From Brevundimonas sp. (GTDB lineage: Bacteria; Pseudomonadota; Alphaproteobacteria; Caulobacterales; Caulobacteraceae), in NCBI RefSeq assembly GCF_016463485.1, contig NZ_JAEMRD010000012.1:1-44497 (forward strand): DNA of 44,497 nt. Direction: 5' to 3'. Each line of letters opens with the position of its first letter. The first letter of the stretch is position 1. The notes beneath the pieces were generated by a model. That model was not told where the DNA came from, did no database searches, and saw only the letters and a program-made list of their open reading frames with translations. The position numbers and the translations under genes were made by a program. Below are positions 8,341-16,160 of this stretch, piece by piece.

Positions 8341-9123
8341 GGTGCTTTACCCTTCCTGAAATCAGGCAACGGCGGCAGCCCAAGCGGTCGCCGCATCGGC
8401 GCGAAGGCGGCGAAGGGTCGGTCTGCTGATCAGATGGCGTTGGATGTTGAAGGTGTTGTAGATCGCTGCATGGGTGGTGAGGGAACGCTGGGCTGACGCC
8501 TGGGATTTGAACCGCTGCTGCTGCCGCTCTCGTCGTCGGATCGGTAGGTGGGAGTTTTCGATCCGGTTGTTCTCGCGAAGCCGGCCGGGTCTATGCAGAT
8601 GCCTCAAGTTCAGCTGATCGAGAGCCGCGCCATATGAGGCCAGGCCGTCTGTCGTGATCGTCTGCGGATCCACCGGCTGGGTCTGAAGGAGTCGCTTGAG
8701 CAGCTTCAACGCAGCCTCTGTGTCCCGCCAGCGCTGGACCAGGACGTCTAGGACCTCACCTTCGTCATCGACCGCGCGCCACAGAAACATCCGCTTCCCG
8801 CCGATGTTGCAGACCACCTCGTCCAGGTGCCAGCGCGGCGACGGGGGCCACCGCTTCTTTCTCAGTCGTCTGGCGATGAGAGGCCCGAACTTGATGGTCC
8901 GGCAGCGGATCGTCTCGTAGCTGACGTCCACGCCGCGAGCCGCCATCAGTTCCTCTACATCCCGCAAACTGAGGCTGAAACGGAACTACAGCCACACCGC
9001 CTGACGGATCACATCGGATGGAAAACGATGGCGCTTGAACGAAATGAGCTTCACGAAAAATCATCCTCATCAGCGGCTTAGCCGTCTTAAGTGGAGACAA
9101 GTTAGCGTTGGACTGACAGCACC
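8341..9123 (-). mobile_element. IS6-family insertion sequence
   Basis: An element of about 783 bp carrying one IS6-type transposase. The outer ends begin GGTGCT (8341, followed by TTACCC) and, on the other strand, GGTGCTGTCAGTCC (ending at 9123), so the terminal repeats agree only over the first bases. No 8-bp target duplication is visible (flanks AGTTGAAA and ATCGTACT differ). That suggests the element took part in recombination or deletion after insertion. It interrupts recombinase debris. A near-identical terminus is present alone at 44069-44096 in the same orientation. Confidence 0.7.
8362..9054 (-). pseudogene. IS6-family DDE transposase with nonsense codon
   Basis: From GTG at 9054 the frame reads VKLISFKRHRFPSDVIRQAVWL, then an in-frame TAG at 8986-8988, then FRFSLSLRDVEELMAARGVDVSYETIR. 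In the family this position is normally Tyr (TAC), so a single base change explains the stop. The catalytic DDE residues remain: HLDEV, TTDGLASY and NRIENSH, with the RRERQQQRFKS tail of IS6 transposases. A likely second substitution is Arg in ETIRCRTIKFG, where Trp is usual. Translation could restart downstream at an ATG (8967), but the N-terminal DNA-binding part would be lost, so the element is probably not autonomous. Confidence 0.8.
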
Positions 9124-9330
9124 ATCGTACTCGCCTCCCCGCTCATGATCCTCTTCTTCCAGGCCTCTGCTCGGGTGAGCGCAGCGATTAAGGTGGGATC
9201 GGCTGGCTGACGGACGATGGCCGTCTCGCCGCGCGGCCCAATGGCCCAGCTTGATCGCTCGACCAGGGGTAGATTCCGGCCGCCGAGCGGGGCGATGGCT
9301 CGTCTCTCCCGGATCGCGCATGAAAAAAAG
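9124..9330 (-). pseudogene. Recombinase-like scrap beside the IS6 element
   Basis: Read leftward in one frame without a valid start, the sequence gives RNLPLVERSSWAIGPRGE and then ADPTLIAALTRAEAWKKRIM before the IS6 end. The LIAALTRAEAWKKRIMSGE segment resembles the helix preceding the C-terminal signature of large serine recombinases (typically DPTLI-ALARAHRW). The fragment on the other side of the IS has its own version of this helix (ALIKALKRSHHLV), so this would be a second recombinase remnant rather than the missing part of the same gene. The match is short and by eye. The rest of 9331-9459 shows nothing recognisable. Confidence 0.35.
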
Positions 9331-9459
9331 CGTCGGACGTTGCCGCCCAGCGCCTCTGTCGTCTCAGCATCTGGGCACAGGACTCATAGGCAGAAGAGCA
9401 CAGTCGCTGCGAGGGCGATGGCGGACACGAAGACGGTGGGGCGTCGATCACCCTAGCGC

Positions 9460-10632
9460 TCACGAAAGCCGGTCCCGAAAGTCCGCGTAATCAAACCGGC
9501 GTACCAACTGCAGTGCGTCGGTGTCGCTGTTCCATAGGGCTATCGCCGGCAAGGGCACGCCATTGAACGTCGTGGTCTTGACCATCGAGTAGTGGGCCTG
9601 ATCGAGGAAGGCGATGCGCTTTCCCGGTGCTGGCAGGTCCGCGAAGAGGTAGTCCCCAATGACGTCTCCAGCCAGACAGGACGGGCCGCCGAGGCGCACC
9701 GGAACGCCCTGGTCGCCCTCGTTCAGCAAGGCCGGCCGATAAGGGGCTTCAAGCACGTCCGGCATATGACATGTCGCCGAAATGTCCGTGATCGCCACGG
9801 CCACGCCGTTGACGAAGCTGTCGAGGATTTCTCCGACCAGAATGCCTGCGTCCAGAGCGATCGCCTCGCCCGGTTCCAAATAGAGATCAATCCCGTAGCG
9901 GTCCTTGATTCGGTTCAGGAACGCTACGAGGTCGTCACGGGCATAGTCGGCGCGTGTGATGTGGTGGCCGCCCCCGAGGTTCACCCATTTGAGCCGGGCC
10001 AGCAAACCACCGATCATAGGCTCGAGCGCGTCCCAGATACGGCACAAGGGTTCGAAACCCTGCTCGCAAAGGGCGTGAAAATGCAGACCATCGACGCCCC
10101 GCAGGTGCTCTGGCTTTAGTTGGGAGACGGGAAAGCCAAGCCGTGATCCGGACGCGCAAGGGTCATACTTGGCGACCGCCGCCTCGCTGAATTCGGGGTT
10201 CAGCCGCAGGCCGACCTGGAAGACGGCTCCCTCGGCACGCACCGCAACGATGACGTCTTCGAACCGTGAGATCTGCGCCGGCGAGTTGAAGATAACCGTG
10301 TCCGACAGACGCAGGATTTCCGGCAGATCCTCAGGTCGATACGCCGGAGCGTATGTCGTCAATTCACCTCGGTAATGCTGCCTGGCGAGACGCGCCTCCC
10401 AAAGGCCGGAGGCGCAAACACCGTGCAGGTATTCGCCGACCACATCGGCCACAGCCCACATCGAGAATGCCTTCAGGGCCAGCAGCACCTTGGCGTCGCT
10501 GCGGTCTGCGACGTCCTTGAGCACCAGCAGATTGCGACGGAGCGCCGCTTCGTCGACCACGAAGCATGGCGACGGCACACGGCTGAGGTCGAACCGGGCA
10601 AACGCGCCGGGATCGCCGGCCTGGGTTTCCAT
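9460..10632 (-). CDS. nspC: Carboxynorspermidine/carboxyspermidine decarboxylase
   Basis: A PLP-dependent decarboxylase of the alanine-racemase fold that converts carboxynorspermidine or carboxyspermidine to norspermidine or spermidine. The 390-residue protein has the N-terminal VPSPCFVVDEAALRRNL and the PLP lysine in KVLLALKAFSMW (about residue 53). Also present are the phosphate-binding glycine-rich LGGGHH, the LEPGEAIALDAG motif and the ITDISATCHMPDVLEAPYRP segment of NspC. It lies 7 bases downstream of the partner dehydrogenase, so the two form a two-gene operon making triamines by the aspartate-semialdehyde route. Confidence 0.93.
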   Translation of the reverse strand: METQAGDPGAFARFDLSRVPSPCFVVDEAALRRNLLVLKDVADRSDAKVLLALKAFSMWAVADVVGEYLHGVCASGLWEARLARQHYRGELTTYAPAYRPEDLPEILRLSDTVIFNSPAQISRFEDVIVAVRAEGAVFQVGLRLNPEFSEAAVAKYDPCASGSRLGFPVSQLKPEHLRGVDGLHFHALCEQGFEPLCRIWDALEPMIGGLLARLKWVNLGGGHHITRADYARDDLVAFLNRIKDRYGIDLYLEPGEAIALDAGILVGEILDSFVNGVAVAITDISATCHMPDVLEAPYRPALLNEGDQGVPVRLGGPSCLAGDVIGDYLFADLPAPGKRIAFLDQAHYSMVKTTTFNGVPLPAIALWNSDTDALQLVRRFDYADFRDRLS

Positions 10633-10639
10633 CTTGCGA

Positions 10640-11845
10640 TCAGAAGTCGAGGGGCGCGCGCAAGTCCTTGACCTGCCATGGAAGGCCTTGCGCGTTCAGC
10701 AATGCCATGAAGGGATCGGGATCGAGCTGCTCCATGTTGAAGACGCCGGCGCCGCTCCATTTGCCTGTCAGCATCAGCGCGGCGCCAATCATGGCGGGAA
10801 CGCCCGTGGTGTAGCTCACCGCCTGATTGCCGGTCTCCGCGAAGGCCTCTTCGTGGTCGCAGACGTTGTACACGTGAACGGTCTTCTGCCTGCCGTTCTT
10901 CTCGCCGGTCGCGATGACGCCGATGTTCGTCTTCCCCTTGGTCACGGGGCCCAGCGACGCGGGTTCAGGCAGCAGGGCCTTCAGGAACTGCAAGGGGATG
11001 ATCTCCACGCCCTGGAACGTTACGGGGTCGATGCGGGTCATCCCGACATTCTCCAGCACCTCGAGATGTTTCAGATAGCTGTCGCCAAAGGTCATCCAGA
11101 AGCGGATGCGCTTGATCTCAGGATAAAACTTCGCCAGCGACTCCAGTTCCTCATGATACATCAGGTACATGTTGCGAACGCCCACCTGATCGAAGTCGAA
11201 CGCCTGTTTTTGGCTCAACGCGGGGCCCTCAACCCATTGACCGTTCTCCCAGTGTCGTGAGGGCGCCGTGACTTCCCGAAGGTTTATCTCCGGATTAAAG
11301 TTGGTCGCAAACGGATGGCCATGATCGCCGCCGTTGCAATCGAGGATGTCGAGCGTGTCGATCCGGTCGAGCAGGTGTTTGCGGACATGGGTTGCAAACA
11401 CGGACGTGACCCCCGGATCGAACCCGGAGCCCAGCACGGCCATCAGACCAGCTTCGCGGAAGCGCTCCTGATAGGCCCACTGCCAGCTGTATTCGAACTT
11501 GGCCTCGTTACGTGGTTCGTAATTGGCCGTATCGAGGTAGCTCACGCCGGCCCTAAGGCAGGCCTCCATGATGGCGAGGTCCTGATACGGCAGGGCAAGA
11601 TTGACCAGGAGTTGCGGCTTCACGACCTCCAACAGCGCGACGGTCGCGTCGACGTCATCGGCGTCTAGTTCGGCCGTCTCGATCGCAATGCCGGTGCGCT
11701 GGAAAACCGAAGACGCGATCGCGTCGCATTTAAACCGCCGACGGCTGGCCAGCGTGATGTGCGAGAACACATCGGGGTTCATCGCCATCTTGTGCACGGC
11801 GACCGACCCTACGCCGCCGGCGCCTATCACAAGCACCCTGCTCAT
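10640..11845 (-). CDS. Carboxynorspermidine synthase (saccharopine dehydrogenase family)
   Basis: An NAD(P)H-dependent enzyme that condenses aspartate semialdehyde with a diamine (putrescine or diaminopropane) to give carboxyspermidine or carboxynorspermidine. The 401-residue protein starts MSRVLVIGAGGVGSVAVHKMA, a Rossmann GxGxxG. It has LVNLALPYQDLAIMEACL, VLGSGFDPGVTSVFA and the FNPEINLREVTAPSRHWENGQW segment typical of the CANSDH group rather than lysine-pathway enzymes. It is upstream of nspC with a 7-base gap. Confidence 0.92.
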   Translation of the reverse strand: MSRVLVIGAGGVGSVAVHKMAMNPDVFSHITLASRRRFKCDAIASSVFQRTGIAIETAELDADDVDATVALLEVVKPQLLVNLALPYQDLAIMEACLRAGVSYLDTANYEPRNEAKFEYSWQWAYQERFREAGLMAVLGSGFDPGVTSVFATHVRKHLLDRIDTLDILDCNGGDHGHPFATNFNPEINLREVTAPSRHWENGQWVEGPALSQKQAFDFDQVGVRNMYLMYHEELESLAKFYPEIKRIRFWMTFGDSYLKHLEVLENVGMTRIDPVTFQGVEIIPLQFLKALLPEPASLGPVTKGKTNIGVIATGEKNGRQKTVHVYNVCDHEEAFAETGNQAVSYTTGVPAMIGAALMLTGKWSGAGVFNMEQLDPDPFMALLNAQGLPWQVKDLRAPLDF

Positions 11846-11960
11846 CTATTCCGCTCCTGACGCATGCACACATACTATCGGACTGATTCACCGGCCAAGC
11901 GGCCCGTATGGCAGTTTTGTCGGATGCCTGTAACCGTCGACTCGTCACCATCGGCGATCG

Positions 11961-12371
11961 TTAGCGCGGGCTCAATCGGTGCTTCTGTTCGCCGACGGGC
12001 CCGGTACATCGCCTCCAAGTACACGGTTGTGTGTTGGCGGATTGCAGGGGCTCGTCGCGGCCGCGTCGGTATTGCTCCTCCTTAGGCGGTCCAAGAATGA
12101 GGCTACGAAGTCTCGGCTGGCTACTCGGGACCGGGGCGTCCGGCGCGCAGCACAGGTCAACTAGACATGCGCTTTTGGGTGAACCCCAGGCCGACCCTCG
12201 CCGAGATTCAGGGTGGCGCGGCTCCACGATCTCTCCCACGGCGGCACCGGGGATTGTGGTGTCCTGGGGCATCGCGGCAACCTCGGCCCACTGGATATCG
12301 GTGCAGCACTGCAAACGGCCGTCAAACACCAGCGCATCTCCCAGACCATAGGCCTGCCCCGGGATAATCAC
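11961..12371 (-). CDS. Short ORF, probably a truncated gene of unknown function
   Basis: Begins with GTG overlapping the TGA of the SDR gene (GTGA), so translation would be coupled to it. The first about 57 residues look protein-like (IIPGQAYGLGDALVFDGRLQ, later AVGEIVEPRHPESR), but I cannot name the family. After about 12200 the frame becomes Arg/Pro/Ser-rich and looks like non-coding sequence, so only a 5' fragment of a gene is likely preserved. The rest of 11846-12200 holds no recognisable gene. Confidence 0.3.
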   Translation of the reverse strand: MIIPGQAYGLGDALVFDGRLQCCTDIQWAEVAAMPQDTTIPGAAVGEIVEPRHPESRRGSAWGSPKSACLVDLCCAPDAPVPSSQPRLRSLILGPPKEEQYRRGRDEPLQSANTQPCTWRRCTGPVGEQKHRLSPR

Positions 12372-13348
12372 TGATTGACGACGGTTCCGGTCGCGCCGGT
12401 CGCGCCCTTAATTCGCGCTAGCACCCTGCGGACCAGCGCATCCGTATCCCCGTCGCTGAGGAAACCTTGCGACAGGGCGGCACTCAAGTCGAGCGGCGGA
12501 TGGTCCATCGGACTGTCGCCATAAGTCGCACGCAGACGCGTTCCGGTATGCCGTTCCAGCGCCTCGACCAGTGTTGCAATCCGCACGACGGTCGCCGGCA
12601 GGTTCCAGGCCCGGTGACGCGGCAAGTCGATCTCGGACATACGAGCCGCATGGATCAGATTGTCCGCTAAGATATCCAGGCTCTGAAGCCAGGCATGGGC
12701 GTCGGATTTCACGGGAACCGCGATGTCTCTGCCGTCGAGGGCGGCGTGGAACAGGTCACTCATCCAGGCCGTGGCGAACCCGGCATAGGCGTCACGCGGC
12801 CGCGCCACGATTCCCGCCGGTCGGACGGTCCGGCCGTCGATCAGCCCGCGTCGCGTCAGATCGGCAAGATAAAGTTCGACCATCGCCTTGTGCGTGCCAT
12901 AGCCCCCCGTCGGCCGCAGCGGCGTCCGGTCGTCGACGGGCCCGGACGGTGCCCCCAGTACCGCGATCGTGCTGGCATACACGACGACGGGCTTGTTTTT
13001 TGCGGCCACGCCGTCGAGCAGGGCCAGCGAACCGTCAAGATTGACCTGTCGGCCCAAGACAGGATCGCGCTCGGCCGCCCCTCCCGGCAGGGAGGCCAGA
13101 TGAAAGAGGACATCGACCCCCTCTCCCAGCAGTGCGCGACGAACAGACTCGTCAGCATAGCTCCCCGTCACCACGGCGGCCGTGCTGTGCTCGAACGGCT
13201 GAACATCATTGAGTCGAAGCTCGGCGACCCGACCAAGCGCGCCACGCATGATGCGTTGCACGACCGCGCGACCGATGAACCCCGCGGCCCCGGTCACCGC
13301 CACCTGCAATCCGTCGGCTTGTTTCAAGGCGTTCATCCCTTCGGCCAC
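12368..13348 (-). CDS. NAD-dependent epimerase/dehydratase (extended SDR, DenD-like)
   Basis: A 326-residue extended short-chain dehydrogenase. It has the N-terminal VAVTGAAGFIGRAVVQRI (TGxxGxxG), the FHLASLPGGAAERDP segment, VYASTIAVLG as the Ser-containing strand, and the catalytic Tyr-Lys in GGYGTHKAMVELY. The PGGAAE and the VRPAGIVARP features resemble D-erythronate dehydrogenase (DenD)-type proteins. In this setting it could oxidise a ring-fission side product or a sugar acid. It is the third gene of a leftward operon after fumarylacetoacetase and an MFS carrier (16-base gap to the MFS stop). Confidence 0.8.
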   Translation of the reverse strand: MAEGMNALKQADGLQVAVTGAAGFIGRAVVQRIMRGALGRVAELRLNDVQPFEHSTAAVVTGSYADESVRRALLGEGVDVLFHLASLPGGAAERDPVLGRQVNLDGSLALLDGVAAKNKPVVVYASTIAVLGAPSGPVDDRTPLRPTGGYGTHKAMVELYLADLTRRGLIDGRTVRPAGIVARPRDAYAGFATAWMSDLFHAALDGRDIAVPVKSDAHAWLQSLDILADNLIHAARMSEIDLPRHRAWNLPATVVRIATLVEALERHTGTRLRATYGDSPMDHPPLDLSAALSQGFLSDGDTDALVRRVLARIKGATGATGTVVNQ

Positions 13349-13364
13349 GCCGGGGTTCTGCGCC

Positions 13365-14639
13365 TCAGTCCGCCTTGATCTTGCCCCGCGCGATGAACAG
13401 CATCGCCGAGGCCGCCAGAGGCGCGATCAGCATCACCGAAAGGGCGTAACGCAAGGCTTCCTGACCATGGCTCGGTGTCAGCGCATCGCTGACCACGCCG
13501 ATCAGCAGAGGACCGAAAGCGAACGCCAGCAGCGTCTGGACGATCAGCATCAGGGTCGAGGTCATGCCGCGACGCGTCGGCGTGACCAGCGACACCGCCA
13601 GGGCGACGCATGGCCCAAGCGAGCTCGCCAGCATGAAGTTCATCACCGCGATGCCGAGCAGCACGACCGGAAGCGTGGGCGCGAACAGGAATACCGCGAA
13701 CGCCGGAACCGCCAGCGGCAGGGCGACGATGGGCACCAGCAGACCTGCGCCCCGGTTGCCGGTGCGCTGGATCAGCTTGGTCGCCAGGATGCCGGACAGG
13801 ATACCGCCTGCAATGCCGCCGATCACGGCCGGGGGACCGACCAAGGCCCCGACCTGGGCCAACTCGACACCGTGCGACCTCAGCAGGAAGGTCGGCGACC
13901 AGATCGGCAGACACGCGAGGACCATGTTCGACGCACCGTATCCAAAGGCGAGCCAGGCCATTCCGGGCACAGAGAAGATGGCCTTTAGCGTTCCGATGAA
14001 TCCGCCTGCCTCCAACGTCTGGTTACTCGTCTTGGCGCGTGGGGTCGGACGCATGGTCAGCAGAACGAGCAGGGCGAACACGATGCCGGCGGCACCGAAG
14101 ACCTCGAACATCGATCGCCAGCCCAGAGCCGCCGCCAGTATCCCGGCCAGGATCGAACCGACCATCACGCCGACCCCCGAACTGGCTTGGAAGATCGACA
14201 CCGATCGAGACAACCTGGGTCCGGGATAGTAGTCGGCGAGCAAAGACATCGCGACCGGGAAGACCGCAGCCTCGCCGATCCCGACAAGCATCCGCGCTAC
14301 GGCCAGAGAATAGAAATCCAGGGTCCATCCGGTCGCCGCCGTTGCGGCGGACCAGACAATGATACCGAGGATGAGGATCAGCTTGCGATTGCCGCGATCG
14401 ACCCACCGCGCCACGGCGATCCCTGCGACGAGGAAGAACATCGAGAAGGCGAGTCCCGAGACGATACTGATCTGCGTATCGTTCAGCAGCAGCTCCTTGC
14501 GCATGGGCTCGATGACGATCCCGAGCAGGGCCCGGTCGGCATAGTTGAACACATTGGCCAGGAACAGCAGGGCCAGGGTATAGGCCGCGATCAGCCCACC
14601 ACTTGGGGGTGCGGTCGCCTCGGTCTTGGTCGTTTCCAT
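13365..14639 (-). CDS. MFS transporter (Spinster-like), 12 TM helices
   Basis: A 424-residue major facilitator. The first helix carries FLANVFNYADRALLGIVIEPMRKEL, followed by the loop 2-3 motif (RWVDRGNRKLIL), and there are about 12 hydrophobic segments. Relatives with this NYADR start are frequent next to aromatic or sterol degradation genes in sphingomonads and Caulobacteraceae and are thought to import organic acids. The ATG at 14639 has a GGAGG site 7 bases before it. It sits between fumarylacetoacetase and the SDR gene, so it is probably the inner-membrane importer of the pathway substrate (inference). Confidence 0.85.
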   Translation of the reverse strand: METTKTEATAPPSGGLIAAYTLALLFLANVFNYADRALLGIVIEPMRKELLLNDTQISIVSGLAFSMFFLVAGIAVARWVDRGNRKLILILGIIVWSAATAATGWTLDFYSLAVARMLVGIGEAAVFPVAMSLLADYYPGPRLSRSVSIFQASSGVGVMVGSILAGILAAALGWRSMFEVFGAAGIVFALLVLLTMRPTPRAKTSNQTLEAGGFIGTLKAIFSVPGMAWLAFGYGASNMVLACLPIWSPTFLLRSHGVELAQVGALVGPPAVIGGIAGGILSGILATKLIQRTGNRGAGLLVPIVALPLAVPAFAVFLFAPTLPVVLLGIAVMNFMLASSLGPCVALAVSLVTPTRRGMTSTLMLIVQTLLAFAFGPLLIGVVSDALTPSHGQEALRYALSVMLIAPLAASAMLFIARGKIKAD

Positions 14640-14720
14640 CTCAGTCCTCCACAATCGGGCCGAGCCATGCCGGTGCATGGCCACGAGGCTTTGTTTGTCG
14701 TGATCTCGCGCTGGGGCCGG

Positions 14721-16001
14721 TCACCCGGGCACAGCGGGACGGACAGTCCCCGCGCAGATGCCGAAGCCGATGGGCACACGACCCTGCGCATGGGCCATTG
14801 CCCGGATGGTCAGGGTGTCGCCGTCCTCAAGCCAGACGCGCCTGGTACCATCGGCGAACACGACCGGATTGGTGCCGCGCTCGTTGCGTTCGGCAAGACA
14901 CGCCTTGGCGACATTGGCCGGGCCGGACACCGTGCCGCTGCCCAGCAGATCGCCCGCTTCGAGCGGGGCACCGCTGGACGCCTGGTGCGCGACCATCTGG
15001 GCCAGGGTCCAGAACATCGTCTCGAAACCCGTCTCGGCGATGACCACCGGTTCGCTGGTCGCGGTCGACAACTCGGCCGTCATGGCGATCTGGATACCGC
15101 CCCTGTCCCGATCCTTGAGATCGAACAGGTGGGGGGGCACCTCGGCCTCGTCGTCAACGCGGCCTCGCGCCGGGACCCGGAAGGGGGCCAGAGCCTCCAT
15201 CGTCACGATCCAGGGCGAGACCGTGGTCATGAAGCTCTTGCCGAGGTGGGGCCCCAACATCGACTCGAAGAACTGGATACCGCGCGCCGACCAGTCGTTG
15301 ACCAGGCTGCATCCGAACATCATCGCCTCGGCCTCGGCGACCGAGATCGGCATGCCCAGGGCGTTGCCGCCGCGCAGCCAGACGCCGAACTCCAGCTCGT
15401 AATCGAGCCTGCGCTCAGGTCCGTACTGAATCTGGCCGCTGGTGGGCGGGAACTCGAACTGTCCTTTCGGTCGAACCACCGGCGTTCCGCTGACGGCCAC
15501 GGAACTGGCGCGGCCGTTGTAGCTGACCGGCAGCCGGTCAGCACAGGCTGCCACCGGGCGCCCTCCCCCCGCCGCCATGCGGCGAACGTGCTCGATCGAG
15601 GAACAGAAGTCCGCAAACGCCGTCGGCCTCATCGGCAACAGCAACTCGGCCTCGGCCATCGGGACAAGCGCCGCCTCGGCCGCCGCTCGCGGCGGTCCAG
15701 TGGTACTGTAAAGCGCGCTCAGCGCCGCACGAAACTGCGACAGGGTCTCGACAGGCAGGGACATCAACGGCAGCAGACTCGGCCCAGCCGCCACGCGAGC
15801 AACCTCGCCCAACGGCTCGACGAGTTTCGACAGATCGATAATCCGGTCACCCAGAGCGACGCCGCCACGCGGGCCCGACCCTTCGGTCTGGAAAAGACCG
15901 AAAGGGAGGTTCTGTATCGGAAACTCGCAACCGGCCTCGTTGGCGCTGGAGAGCCAGCTTTGGAGGGCCGGATCGTGCGTCGCATTAAGCTTCAGAGACA
16001 T
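14721..16001 (-). CDS. fahA: Fumarylacetoacetase
   Basis: Hydrolyses fumarylacetoacetate (or a related acylpyruvate) to fumarate and acetoacetate. The 426-residue length fits the two-domain FahA, not the short FAH hydrolases. Visible are LPFGLF in the N-terminal domain, DFCSSIEHVRRM, and the metal-site segments RLDYELEFGVWL and LVNDWSARGIQFFE. LGKSFMTTVSPWIV and DLLGSGTVSGP follow. No homogentisate dioxygenase is present in the window. It leads a leftward operon with MFS and SDR genes, and an operator-like palindrome lies 54 bp upstream of its start. Confidence 0.9.
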   Translation of the reverse strand: MSLKLNATHDPALQSWLSSANEAGCEFPIQNLPFGLFQTEGSGPRGGVALGDRIIDLSKLVEPLGEVARVAAGPSLLPLMSLPVETLSQFRAALSALYSTTGPPRAAAEAALVPMAEAELLLPMRPTAFADFCSSIEHVRRMAAGGGRPVAACADRLPVSYNGRASSVAVSGTPVVRPKGQFEFPPTSGQIQYGPERRLDYELEFGVWLRGGNALGMPISVAEAEAMMFGCSLVNDWSARGIQFFESMLGPHLGKSFMTTVSPWIVTMEALAPFRVPARGRVDDEAEVPPHLFDLKDRDRGGIQIAMTAELSTATSEPVVIAETGFETMFWTLAQMVAHQASSGAPLEAGDLLGSGTVSGPANVAKACLAERNERGTNPVVFADGTRRVWLEDGDTLTIRAMAHAQGRVPIGFGICAGTVRPAVPG

Positions 16002-16054
16002 CGACGCACTCTACTTTCTCGGGAGTCCGCCCCACCATGGTGGTTGAGCTCATA

Positions 16055-16071
16055 TTTCCTTTTACCGGAAT
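16055..16071. promoter_or_regulatory. Operator-like palindrome upstream of fumarylacetoacetase operon
   Basis: TTTCC-TTTTACC-GGAAT, half-sites of the recurring ATTCC/GGAAT motif with a 7-bp spacer. It is 54 bp upstream of the leftward ATG at 16001. See the corresponding sites at 18553, 18591, 23416, 26848, 26927, 27169 and 38730. Confidence 0.5.
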
Positions 16072-16160
16072 AACTGCGGAAACGTGAAAGGCTCGGTGCC
16101 AGATCGCGTCGCGGACGGATCTGGCACACGAAGACCGAAGTCATCGCCTCCGCCTTCAGC

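Noticed and set aside
8333..9131. 8-bp target-site duplication around the IS6 element.
   Set aside because: The flanking octamers AGTTGAAA and ATCGTACT do not match.
14187..16073. Very long open frame on the plus strand (628 codons) across MFS and fumarylacetoacetase.
   Set aside because: It is antisense to two clearly recognisable genes and its translation is low-complexity Arg/Asp/Gly/His-rich, a typical high-GC shadow.
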